DNA of 64,000 bases from Mycobacterium sp. DL592 (GTDB taxonomy: Bacteria; Actinomycetota; Actinomycetes; Mycobacteriales; Mycobacteriaceae): the NCBI RefSeq assembly GCF_011694515.1, contig NZ_CP050192.1, forward strand, positions 1,336,449 to 1,400,448, given 5' to 3'. Made by a program: the position numbers and the translations under genes. Below, piece after piece: positions 54,386-62,497 of the stretch (within the stretch, counting starts at the first letter, position 1; every line of letters starts with the position of its first letter). The notes under the pieces are model-generated. The model searched no databases. It was not told the origin of the DNA and saw nothing but the letters and a program-made list of their open reading frames with translations.

Positions 54386-56758
54386 CTAGATCATCTCCCG
54401 GGCGGTCAGCCACCGCATGATCGGCCAGCCCGCGAACACCGGCAGCCAGCACGTCAGCACCCGGTAGAGCAGCACTGAGGGCACGGCGATGGCCGCGGGC
54501 ACACCGAAGGCGGCCAGACCACCGATCAGTGCGGCCTCCACCGCGCCGACACCGCCGGGGGTGGGGGCTGCCGATGCTAGCGTGCCGCCGACCATCGTGA
54601 CGATCGTGACCGTCACAAAATTGGTGTCCCCGCCGAATGCCTCGATACTGGCCCACAGCGCGAGTGCCATGCCGAGAGTCGTTGTGGCACAACCGAGGAC
54701 GATCAAAGCGAGCCGCTTGGGCTCGCGCATCAGATCGAGTAGCTCGCTGCTGACCTCCTGCAGCCTGGGCCGGATCGCGGTGTCGAGCCAGTGCCGGGCC
54801 TTCGGTACGAACAGGAAGGTGCCCAGCACGCCGAGGGCGACGCCGCCGATCAGATACAGCAGCGTGCTGCTCGGTACGAAATGCGACAGGTCGGCCGTCG
54901 CGCCTGCGGCGACGCTGAAGAAGATCAGCAGGGTCACATGGGTGATCACCTGTACCGCCTGCTGTAGTGCCACCGCGGCCGTGGCGCGCAGCGCCCCCAG
55001 CCCGGCCTTCTGCAAAAACCTTGTGCTCAAAGCCAACCCGCCGACACCGGCCGGGGTGGTGGTGGCGGCGAAGGTGTTCGCGAACTGCATGATGACGAGA
55101 TTGCGGAAGCTGACCACGCCGGAGGCGCAGGCCCACAACGCCGCCGCCGCGCCGATGTAGGTCGACGCCGAGACGGCCAGGCCCAGCAGTGCCCACCACC
55201 AATTCGCGTTGCGCAGCTCGCTGAGGAAGGTCGGCACCGTGCTGATGAACGGGTAGGCGACATAGACCAGCGCCACCAGCAGCACGAGCTGGATGACCTG
55301 CTTGCGGGTGAACCGGGTGATCGTCTCGGTCTTGATCTCGTCGGCCCCGGTCTGCCGCTTCACCTCGTCGCGGACGGCCGACATCACGGCCTTGGGGTCG
55401 GTGACCGTCTTGCGCAGCCGGGCCGGCACCGCCGACTTGGTCAGCCGGCGCGAGGCGTTGAGCACGGTCTCCTTGCCCAGCGCGTCGACGGCCGCCCGCA
55501 CCGCCGCCTCGGCGCCGAACCGGTCGGTCGTCGTCACCAGCAGCTGGGCGATATCGGACTGCAGCTGTTCGTCCGACGCGCCGTACTCGGAGGCGCCGAA
55601 CCCGCCGAACAACGCCTTGCCCGCGTCCACGCTGATCTCGGTGAACCGTAGGTCGCCGTGCGAGATCTGATGGCGGGCAAGGACCCCCAGCGACCCCCAG
55701 ATGCTAGTCACCAGGCCTTCGTCGGGCGCCTCTGCGACGGGTACCCCGCGGGCCGGGGTGTGTGCGTACAACGTCCAGCCGCGGTCGAGGGCAGCCACGG
55801 CCATCGTGGTGATGTTTGCTACGCCGAGGTCGCCGACGGCGATCGTCATCAGGGCCCGGTGCTCGACCGCCCGGCGCATCGACGCCTGCAGCGGCGCGGT
55901 CTCCGCGTCGCGCAGGATCAGCCAGCGCCAGAACTGCCGCAGCGCCCCCGCGCCGCGCTGGTTGGGACCGTACATCTCGATGACCGCTTCGGCGCCGGCG
56001 TCGGTGCGCGCCGACAGCTCCAGCGGACCGTGGCCGGCGGGGCGCACCACGGTCAGGGTATGGACCAGGAAGCCCCGCTTGGACAGCGTGCGGACGGCGC
56101 CGTCGAGGGGCACCTCGAGAGCCGGGGTGCCGACCACCCACACCACCAGCGCGCCGACGAACCAGCCCACCGCCAGGCCCAGCAGTGACCGGGCCGGGAT
56201 GATCGCACTGACGACGAGGTGGATCGGCACGAAGGCCAGCAGCAGCGTCCACCACCACCGGCGCCAGCGGGCGGGCAGCCACGGCCCCGACACCGTCAGC
56301 ACGGCGGCCAGCATGGCGATCCAGCGCGGGTCGTCGAGGAATTGCGACAGCGTGGTCGACAACCGCTCGGAGAAGTCGAAATGCCACTGCGGGGCTGCGA
56401 TGCCGTTGCCGGTGATGGACAACGCCAGCACGGCGATGAATCCGGCGGCCCCGTATGCGCCGAGCAGCTTCCACTGCCGCGCGGCGATCAGGCCTACCAG
56501 GATCATGAACGGCAGCGCCACAATCGCCACGCCGTAGGCGAGGTAGACCAGATTGGACTGGGTGGGGGTGAGCACGCCGACGATGCCCGATACCGACTTC
56601 TCCAGGCCGACCCAGTCGTTGCGGGTGATTAGGGAACTGGTGATGACGATGGCCAGGAACAGTCCGGCCAGAGCCAGGCGCACGATGTCATTGGTGCGGC
56701 GAGTGAGCGGTTGCAGCAGCTCACCCGACACGGTGATATCGCGTCCGTCAACTCGCAT
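54386..56758 (-). CDS. Membrane fusion: kinase-like domain plus LPG-synthase-type (UPF0104) domain
   Basis: 790 residues. Region about 25-220 has six membrane helices; about 230-470 is soluble with a kinase-like fold trace, HQISHGDLRFTEISVD (about 360-375) resembling the catalytic loop HGDxxxxN but without the usual Asn; about 480-790 is an LPG_synthase_TM flippase domain with TTTPAGVGGLALSTRFLQ and PTPGGVGAVEAAL. LPG-synthase-type domains flip or synthesise aminoacyl-phosphatidylglycerol or move lipids. The fusion is known for mycobacteria, though I cannot say which gene it matches. No nearby partner genes. Confidence 0.8.
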   Translation of the reverse strand: MRVDGRDITVSGELLQPLTRRTNDIVRLALAGLFLAIVITSSLITRNDWVGLEKSVSGIVGVLTPTQSNLVYLAYGVAIVALPFMILVGLIAARQWKLLGAYGAAGFIAVLALSITGNGIAAPQWHFDFSERLSTTLSQFLDDPRWIAMLAAVLTVSGPWLPARWRRWWWTLLLAFVPIHLVVSAIIPARSLLGLAVGWFVGALVVWVVGTPALEVPLDGAVRTLSKRGFLVHTLTVVRPAGHGPLELSARTDAGAEAVIEMYGPNQRGAGALRQFWRWLILRDAETAPLQASMRRAVEHRALMTIAVGDLGVANITTMAVAALDRGWTLYAHTPARGVPVAEAPDEGLVTSIWGSLGVLARHQISHGDLRFTEISVDAGKALFGGFGASEYGASDEQLQSDIAQLLVTTTDRFGAEAAVRAAVDALGKETVLNASRRLTKSAVPARLRKTVTDPKAVMSAVRDEVKRQTGADEIKTETITRFTRKQVIQLVLLVALVYVAYPFISTVPTFLSELRNANWWWALLGLAVSASTYIGAAAALWACASGVVSFRNLVIMQFANTFAATTTPAGVGGLALSTRFLQKAGLGALRATAAVALQQAVQVITHVTLLIFFSVAAGATADLSHFVPSSTLLYLIGGVALGVLGTFLFVPKARHWLDTAIRPRLQEVSSELLDLMREPKRLALIVLGCATTTLGMALALWASIEAFGGDTNFVTVTIVTMVGGTLASAAPTPGGVGAVEAALIGGLAAFGVPAAIAVPSVLLYRVLTCWLPVFAGWPIMRWLTAREMI

Positions 56759-56828
56759 CGCTGGTGATGTCCCTGCCCGCCTCGGCGCCGCTTCGTCGCG
56801 GCTGCGGCCAAACTTAGCCGACTTCGCC

Positions 56829-57374
56829 TCAGACGAAGCCGATGTAGCCCAGCAGCGCGGCGGCTCCGACGATGATCAGCGGGTTGGTGTTGGTCCGCAC
56901 GAAGATCAGCGTCGCCACCGCGGTGATCAGGTATGCGCGCCAGTCGTGGTCGGCCGCCTTGCTCATCACCAGCGAGGTGGCCAGGATCAGGCCCACGGTC
57001 AGCGGGGCGAATCCTGTCTCGACGGCGTAGCGCAGCTTCGACTTCTGCGCTTTCTGCCAGGACACCGTGATCAGGTACATCAGGGTGGCCGCGGGGACCA
57101 CCATCGCCACGGTCGCCAGGACACCCCCGGCGATCCCGCCCAGCACCCCCGCCACGCTCAGCCCGGCGGCGTAGCCGACCAGCGCCACGATGAGGATGCT
57201 CGGCCCGGGCGCGGCCTGCGAGATCGAGAAGATGTCGGCGAACTGTGAGTTCGTCATCCAGTGCTGGCCGCTGACCGCCCGCAGGTGCATTTCGGGCAAC
57301 ACGGTGTTGCCGCCGCCGATCGACAGCAGCGACAGCGACCCGAACAGGCTCATCAGGGCCAGATAGGTCTTCAC
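56829..57374 (-). CDS. Chromate transporter half (CHR domain), second of a pair
   Basis: 181 residues, about five helices, with MHLRAVSGQHWMTNSQFADI and AAPGPSILIVALVGYAAGLS, the usual CHR signature. The short-chain ChrA family uses two half proteins from adjoining genes, and its upstream partner overlaps by four bases (57371-57374). Exports chromate against a gradient or carries a sulfate-like anion. Confidence 0.88.
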   Translation of the reverse strand: MKTYLALMSLFGSLSLLSIGGGNTVLPEMHLRAVSGQHWMTNSQFADIFSISQAAPGPSILIVALVGYAAGLSVAGVLGGIAGGVLATVAMVVPAATLMYLITVSWQKAQKSKLRYAVETGFAPLTVGLILATSLVMSKAADHDWRAYLITAVATLIFVRTNTNPLIIVGAAALLGYIGFV

Positions 57375-57937
57375 GCGGGGGTCTTCTTACGGGGCCAGGC
57401 CCAGATGAGGCTCAGCGGGGCCAGGATGCCCAACACCTCCAGCAGGGGCCAGCGCAGCACGCCGTTGAGGACGAAGGCGGCCAGGAACAGCGCCACGGGC
57501 ATCACACCGGTCAGGCATTTCTGGCCGGTCTTGATCACCATCGTCAGGGTCAGCGCGACGGCGGCGGCCGACGCCCCGTGCAGGGCGCCTTTGACTGCGG
57601 GCACCTCCTTGAACGTGAAGTACACGAAACCGAGGGTGAGGATGATGGCGACGGGGACCAGGCACAGTCCGATCAGGGCGGCGCCGGCACCGGCGATGCC
57701 CTTGAGTTTGGTGCCGACGAACACCGCGAGGTTCACCTGGTTGGCGCCCGGGACGATACGGCACATCGTCATGGCGGAGAGGAATTCTTCTTCGGTCATC
57801 CACTGCTTCTGCACCACGACTACCTCGCGTGACCACGCCGACAGCCCGCCACCGAAAGAGGCGAGCGCGATGTGGTTGAACGAGAGTGCGATCTCCAGCA
57901 GGGAGGTCTTGTGCAGGGTCGTGCCGGGCTCATTCAT
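57371..57937 (-). CDS. Chromate transporter half (CHR domain), first of a pair
   Basis: 188 residues, about five helices. Signature near the N-terminus: SFNHIALASFGGGLSAWSRE and VVQKQWMTEEEFLSAMTMCRIVPGANQVNLAVFVG. Partner of the following half gene. Its start overlaps the PLD gene's stop by eight bases, so the three genes are one transcript. Confidence 0.88.
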   Translation of the reverse strand: MNEPGTTLHKTSLLEIALSFNHIALASFGGGLSAWSREVVVVQKQWMTEEEFLSAMTMCRIVPGANQVNLAVFVGTKLKGIAGAGAALIGLCLVPVAIILTLGFVYFTFKEVPAVKGALHGASAAAVALTLTMVIKTGQKCLTGVMPVALFLAAFVLNGVLRWPLLEVLGILAPLSLIWAWPRKKTPA

Positions 57938-58919
57938 GGACGAGGTCCTCGTCGTGCGGAAAGTCCTCTTCTACCGGCGGTGCGTTGTCGAGTGGGTCGG
58001 GCGGCTCGTAGTGGTTGGACACCTTCCAGTCGCTGCTGAAGATCTCCTCGAGGCGGCCCACCGCGACCGGGTCGTCGGTGACGACGCCGAGTTCGCGACG
58101 GAGGTCGAAGGCGCTGCGGTCGATGTTCATCGATCCGACGAGGGCCCGCTGGTTGTCGACGATCAGGAGTTTGGCGTGCACGCGCAGGTTCTTCTGCTTG
58201 CGAACCTTGACCCCGAACCGGCGCAGCGTGCGCAGTGAGGCGAAGGTGTCGAGGATGTCCCAGTCGCTGATGCCGTGCTTGCCGCCGCAAAGGACTTTCA
58301 CCTTCACGCCGCGGTCGGCCGCCGCGGCGATGTGGTCGAGGATCACCGCGTCGACGTACTTGGGGTGCTGGATGTAAAGGCGCTCTTGGGCCGTGTCGAT
58401 GAAGCGAGCCATGTGATAGCGCGAATTCGAGTTACTCCACAGCAGGCCGTCGTAGTTCAGGGGGGTGAAGTCGCGGTGCTCCCAGTCGGCGTCGAACACC
58501 TCGACGATCTGGGCCACGTGGTGTGGGTCGTGGGTGATGATCCCGTAATCACGGGTCAGGGTGAAGTACTTGATCATCAGGTTGTAGGTGGCGACCATCG
58601 CGGCACTGTTGTCGACGACGATGGACTTCTCGTGTGTCACATAGAATTTCGGATTCGACCACTGCACCTCGACGCCGGCGGCTTTGAATTGCTCGTAGGT
58701 CTCGTCGTTGGCCCGGTCGCCACCTGAGCGTTGCGGGTTGAGCATCACACGTACCGCAGCGCCGGCATTCTTGCGGTCGATCACCGCCTTGATGAGGCTG
58801 GGTTCGGTGAACGTGAATTGCTTTATCAGCAGGGAAAATTGCGCGGTCTCGATGAACTCGCGGACCGGGTCGAGACCGTCGTCGGGTTCGACGATCAAAC
58901 GGGGCGGGGTCGCAGGCAT
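57930..58919 (-). CDS. Phospholipase D-family protein
   Basis: 329 residues with two HxKxxxxD active motifs, THEKSIVVDN (about residue 97) and VHAKLLIVDNQRALVG (about 250), as in cardiolipin synthase-like and other PLD enzymes. No signal peptide or membrane segment is evident, so it is probably cytosolic or peripheral. First gene of the unit with the two CHR halves; the functional link is unclear. Confidence 0.88.
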   Translation of the reverse strand: MPATPPRLIVEPDDGLDPVREFIETAQFSLLIKQFTFTEPSLIKAVIDRKNAGAAVRVMLNPQRSGGDRANDETYEQFKAAGVEVQWSNPKFYVTHEKSIVVDNSAAMVATYNLMIKYFTLTRDYGIITHDPHHVAQIVEVFDADWEHRDFTPLNYDGLLWSNSNSRYHMARFIDTAQERLYIQHPKYVDAVILDHIAAAADRGVKVKVLCGGKHGISDWDILDTFASLRTLRRFGVKVRKQKNLRVHAKLLIVDNQRALVGSMNIDRSAFDLRRELGVVTDDPVAVGRLEEIFSSDWKVSNHYEPPDPLDNAPPVEEDFPHDEDLVHE

Positions 58920-58982
58920 AGGTTTCGGATGCTAGCACCAGAGCTTTGCTGGTTAGTGAATGTTGCCTACCGCCGCAAGGAT

Positions 58983-59591
58983 TCAGCCCGCCGGCGCCGG
59001 CGTGGCCGGACCTGGCAGGTTCTGCCCCAGCCCCGGGGCGAGATAGATACCCGGTGCGGGGGCGGTGCCCGGAAGCGGTTCGCCGAGTTGCTCGCTGGGA
59101 ACCTGACCGAGCAGTGCACCGGCCAGATTGCCGTCGGAGTACATGGCGTGGATGCGCCGCAGGAAAGCCAGCCGCCCGGTACTCGGGTCGTCCGGCGTCG
59201 GTCCGATGCCCGCCGCGGTGGCGCCTTGGCCGGGCGCGGCCGGGGTGACGTTCTGGGGGAGCAGGTAGTTGCCGTTGAAGGCCCGTAGGTCCGGCGCGGC
59301 GACGGGAGTCTGGGTGCCGGGTGCCGCGGGCACCGCGTTCTGGCCGAGCAGCAGTCCCGGCGCGTAGGCCGACAGATCGGGCAGGCCCAGCGGACCGGCC
59401 GGGGCGGCGTCGCTTTGCGCCAGCACGCTGCCGATGCCCGAGCGCGCTGGGACATAACCGGCCGGTGGAGCCGGGTCGGTGACCGCGGGATCCGGTATGA
59501 CCGGGTCAGCGGCAGCCGAGGGCGAACAGGCCAGCGCGGCGGCCAGGCCCAGCCCGGCCAGCACCACCGAGCCGGTGCGTCGCGTCCACAT
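58983..59591 (-). CDS. Secreted Pro/Ala-rich protein with LGEPLPGTAP module
   Basis: 202 residues. Signal peptide ends near SAAADP. The rest is Pro/Ala/Gly-rich, and close to the end it has VPSEQLGEPLPGTAPAPG, a short spacer, and a TPAPAG terminus. The same block, HAMYSDGNLAGALLGQVPSE and so on, aligns with the neighbour at 59638 (HALLHGSLGRMPASELGE). No known domain recognised. ATG 59591 is chosen as the first codon of a normal signal peptide; the frame upstream is low in hydrophobic residues. Confidence 0.75.
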   Translation of the reverse strand: MWTRRTGSVVLAGLGLAAALACSPSAAADPVIPDPAVTDPAPPAGYVPARSGIGSVLAQSDAAPAGPLGLPDLSAYAPGLLLGQNAVPAAPGTQTPVAAPDLRAFNGNYLLPQNVTPAAPGQGATAAGIGPTPDDPSTGRLAFLRRIHAMYSDGNLAGALLGQVPSEQLGEPLPGTAPAPGIYLAPGLGQNLPGPATPAPAG

Positions 59592-59637
59592 CAGGACACC
59601 GTAATACGGGTGGACAGAGCTGGTCTGCGTATCCCGG

Positions 59638-60201
59638 TCAGCCCGCGGGAGCGGGCGGAACCACGACCTCGGGCGGGGGCGGCAGGAACTGCTCGGGCCC
59701 GGCCGGGATGTTGGTCCCCGGCGGGGGAGCGGTGCCCGGCAGCGGTTCGCCGAGCTCGCTGGCAGGCATGCGGCCCAAGGAACCGTGCAGCAGAGCGTGC
59801 ACACCCTTGAACGCATCGACCCGGGCGAACGGCCCGGCCGGCGCGTTCTCGGTGAGCAGATACGGCGATTCCATATCCGGCGTCGGCATCCGGTAGTACT
59901 GCGGGAACAGCGTCGTGGCCGGAGCGAGCGGATCGGCGCCCGTGGGCGAGGGGGCCAGATTCATCACCGTCGACGTCGGCGCCCCGATGAGCTGCGCCAT
60001 GGCGTCCACCGGGTTCTGCCGGGTTTCGGTGGCGGCGGTGTACAGCGGATCCGGCGGCGGCGGGGGTGCCGCCTCACCCCCGGGCACGGGGATGGGCAAG
60101 CCCGGATCGGGTGGGGGATCGGCTGCGGCGGTGGCCGTTCCGGCCACCGCCGCAAGAACGAGCCCAGTCGCCACCATGGCGGCGATCAGAGGTCGGTCCA
60201 T
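59638..60201 (-). CDS. Secreted Pro/Ala-rich protein with LGEPLPGTAP module, paralogue
   Basis: 187 residues. Signal peptide to about ATAAADP, then a Pro-rich start, a middle region including YYRMPTPDMESPYLL, and the shared MPASELGEPLPGTAPPPG with a C-terminal PPAPAG. It begins six bases after the stop of the MspA-like gene upstream, so it is co-transcribed with it. Two proteins of one unknown family directly follow two porin-like genes, hinting at a common envelope role. Confidence 0.78.
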   Translation of the reverse strand: MDRPLIAAMVATGLVLAAVAGTATAAADPPPDPGLPIPVPGGEAAPPPPPDPLYTAATETRQNPVDAMAQLIGAPTSTVMNLAPSPTGADPLAPATTLFPQYYRMPTPDMESPYLLTENAPAGPFARVDAFKGVHALLHGSLGRMPASELGEPLPGTAPPPGTNIPAGPEQFLPPPPEVVVPPAPAG

Positions 60202-60206
60202 GCCGT

Positions 60207-60887
60207 TCAGAACACCTGGGTGATGCCGTAGTACGCGACGATGTCGTCGTTGTCGCTGCTGGAGCTGGTCAGCACGGCGTAGGAGCGAAGTGACGACGCA
60301 CCCACGCAGTTGTCCACCTTGATGTGCACGTCACGGATGGTGACGCGAGCCGAGGTGCCCTTGAACGACTTCTTGTCGACGACCACGTTGGTCACCGTGC
60401 CGGGGCGCGGCTCGACCTCGATCTGGCCCTGGATCGGGAACGAGATGGTGCCCGGGGCGCTGAAGCCTCCGGTGCCCAGGCTGGCGTTGCCGAGGGTGGC
60501 GCCGATCGAGCCGTTCAGCTTCACCTTGTCCATCTCGACGCCGCAGCCGATCTGGTAGCCCACCTCGAGGGTGCCGCCCGCGGTTTCACCGGTGGTGGTG
60601 CCGGTGAACGTGGCGCCGACGAGCCAGTCACGTGCCGCCAGCGACGTGGTCAGCGGAGCGACCGGAAGCTGGGTCTCGTCCTTGGCCACCACCGTCAGCG
60701 TGCGACCGTCCGGGGTCTTGGCGATACCCGGGACCGAGGACGCCACCGCCCCGGTGTTGACCGGAGGCGCCGCTGCTGCGGCGGGGTCGGCGGGCGGTGC
60801 GGCCGGGTCGGGATCGGCGATGGCCGGTGCGGCGGTACCGACGGCGACCAGGACGCTTGCCGTCACTGTGGCGAATCGAAGCAACAT
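60207..60887 (-). CDS. MspA-family porin-like protein with two cysteines (copy 2)
   Basis: 226 residues. Signal peptide to about AIADP, a Pro/Ala linker of roughly 30 residues, then the MspA-like domain: TPDGRTLTVVAKDET, LEVGYQIGCGVEM, KKSFKGTSARVTIRDVHIKV and DNCVGASSLRSYAVL. Same cysteine pair as the proteins at 19268 and 60938. Start ATG 60887 (MLLRFATVTASVLVAV); an upstream in-frame ATG at 60938 adds a charged stretch. Confidence 0.87.
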   Translation of the reverse strand: MLLRFATVTASVLVAVGTAAPAIADPDPAAPPADPAAAAAPPVNTGAVASSVPGIAKTPDGRTLTVVAKDETQLPVAPLTTSLAARDWLVGATFTGTTTGETAGGTLEVGYQIGCGVEMDKVKLNGSIGATLGNASLGTGGFSAPGTISFPIQGQIEVEPRPGTVTNVVVDKKSFKGTSARVTIRDVHIKVDNCVGASSLRSYAVLTSSSSDNDDIVAYYGITQVF

Positions 60888-60937
60888 GTCGTCGTGGCGC
60901 CTCTCTCGAGTTGTCCGGGTGGTTTCGTGTCGACGCA

Positions 60938-61648
60938 TCAGACGGCCCTCGTCACGCCGAGGTAGGTGACGACGTCATCAGTGTTGTCGGTCGAGCTGGT
61001 GAAGGTCGCGTAGGACCGGATGAAGGACTGACCGGCGCAACCGTCGATCTTGATCCGGTAACCGGTGATCGACACCCGAGACTTGGTGCCCTTGAACGAC
61101 TTCTTGCCCACCGGCACGATGTTGATGGTGCCCGGCTTCAGGTCGATCTTGATCTGTTCGGACGCCGACAGACCGAGGGTGATTGGCAAGAGGTTGCCCG
61201 AGACGAACGGGATGCCGACACCGGGCGTGATGCCGCCCGTCGTGATCGACTCGATGTCGTCCTGCGTGATGCCGCAGCCGATCTGGTAACCGGCTTCCAG
61301 CGAGCCGCCGGCCAGCTTCGTCTTACCCGAGCCGGTGACGGATCCCTCGAAGGTTCCGTCGACGAGGTACTCGCGTGACCAGGGTGAGTTGGTCAGCGAG
61401 GCGACGGGCTCAAGAGACTCGTTCTTGGCGCCGATGGACAGCTTCCAGCCGTCGGGTGTGGTCAGCGTGCCCGGTTCGGCCGAGGCGATCGGAGCGACGC
61501 CGGGTCCGCCCGGGGGCGGTGGTGGCGCGGCCTCCGCTGCGGCAGGAGCCGCATTCGGGTCGGCCGGTGGATCGGCCAACCCATTGGGTGCCGTTCCGAT
61601 GGCAGTTACAAGGCAGACGCTGAGCAGCGCGGCGAATCGGTGCAACAT
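60938..61648 (-). CDS. MspA-family porin-like protein with two cysteines (copy 3)
   Basis: 236 residues. Signal peptide to about NGLADP, Pro/Ala linker, then TPDGWKLSIGAKNES, LEAGYQIGCGITQ, KKSFKGTKSRVSITGYRIKI and DGCAGQSFIRSYATF. First gene of the minus-strand unit with copy 2 and the two LGEPLPGTAP genes. The 210-bp region up to the divergent gene at 61859 must hold both promoters; no operator is obvious there. Confidence 0.87.
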   Translation of the reverse strand: MLHRFAALLSVCLVTAIGTAPNGLADPPADPNAAPAAAEAAPPPPPGGPGVAPIASAEPGTLTTPDGWKLSIGAKNESLEPVASLTNSPWSREYLVDGTFEGSVTGSGKTKLAGGSLEAGYQIGCGITQDDIESITTGGITPGVGIPFVSGNLLPITLGLSASEQIKIDLKPGTINIVPVGKKSFKGTKSRVSITGYRIKIDGCAGQSFIRSYATFTSSTDNTDDVVTYLGVTRAV

Positions 61649-61858
61649 GTCGCGGTGGGGCCTCTCGATTGAGATCTGATCGTGTCGCTCGCGCGATATG
61701 TTTCGGCCCGAAAGTGTCTAATTGGCAAACAGATAGCGAAGTCTAGGTTCCTTGTTGCAGTCCAACGGGCTTCGTCAGTTTCTGGCCGGTTTTGACGTCT
61801 CTTTTTCGCGGTAATGTCTGCCGAGCCGGTCGGGTAACCACTGATTCGAGAGGAACCG

Positions 61859-62428
61859 ATGAAGCAGTCATTTCGCCTTCCGATAGCTGTGGGCGCAGCT
61901 GTGCTGGCAGTTCTACCAGGCCTGATGCTGGCGCCGGCCGCTGTAGCCGATCCAGCCCCCGCCGATCCGGCGTCCGGCGATGCGGCGCCGCCGCCTCCGC
62001 AGGCCGAACAGTTGATCTCGCAGGCCGAGCCGGTCTCACCCGATACCGTCGGCGCCGTCTCGACGGCCTGCCGCCAGTTCGCCGCCGCCCTGGACCTGGC
62101 GTCGTCGAACTACGAGGAGTTCGCCTACGCCACCGCCGGCAGTGGGAATGCGGTGAACTACCAGGATCCGAGCATCTCGCAGTACAACCTCCTCGGCCGG
62201 ACCGCGTTGCGTGAGGCAGCTGGCGCCGCATTGGATGCCGCCGGGACACCGGGTCTGCCTGCCGCTGTCGGCGACCCGATGCGGTCCTGGTCGTTGCACG
62301 CGACGAAGCTCATCCTGGTCATGGGTCTGCGTGGTGGCGGTGACTCGCTCAACGCGGCCGCTACCGATCTCAACACCGACGCCACCAACGTTCAGATGGC
62401 GTGTTCGCTCAATGGCGGGCGTGCCTGA
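61859..62428 (+). CDS. Secreted protein of unknown function with two cysteines
   Basis: 189 residues. Signal peptide to about AAVADP followed by a DPAPADPASGDAAPPPPQ-type linker like its porin neighbours, then a helical domain ending MACSLNGGRA, with Cys in VSTACRQFAAALD and MACSLN that probably pair. No family recognised with confidence; some mycobacterial heme-binding secreted proteins have a similar size and cysteine placement. Ends 23 bases before the strong hairpin. Confidence 0.75.
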   Translation: MKQSFRLPIAVGAAVLAVLPGLMLAPAAVADPAPADPASGDAAPPPPQAEQLISQAEPVSPDTVGAVSTACRQFAAALDLASSNYEEFAYATAGSGNAVNYQDPSISQYNLLGRTALREAAGAALDAAGTPGLPAAVGDPMRSWSLHATKLILVMGLRGGGDSLNAAATDLNTDATNVQMACSLNGGRA

Positions 62429-62450
62429 GCGGCAACAATTTTCGGCAATA

Positions 62451-62484
62451 AATCGGCCCCCCTTCCTCGGAAGGGGGGCCGATT
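62451..62484. terminator. Strong hairpin between convergent genes
   Basis: AATCGGCCCCCCTTC (62451-62465) and GAAGGGGGGCCGATT (62470-62484) are perfect complements around a CTCG loop. It stands between the secreted-protein gene and the PGRS-like gene and should terminate both. It resembles the hairpin at 9-42, with the same six-C/six-G run and no U-tract. Confidence 0.8.
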
Positions 62485-62497
62485 CACATTCTGTGGA

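Noticed and set aside
58932..58956. Small stem-loop ACCAG-N7-CTGGT between the PLD and LGEP genes
   Set aside because: Only 5-8 pairs with a bulge and no supporting context; too weak to call a terminator.
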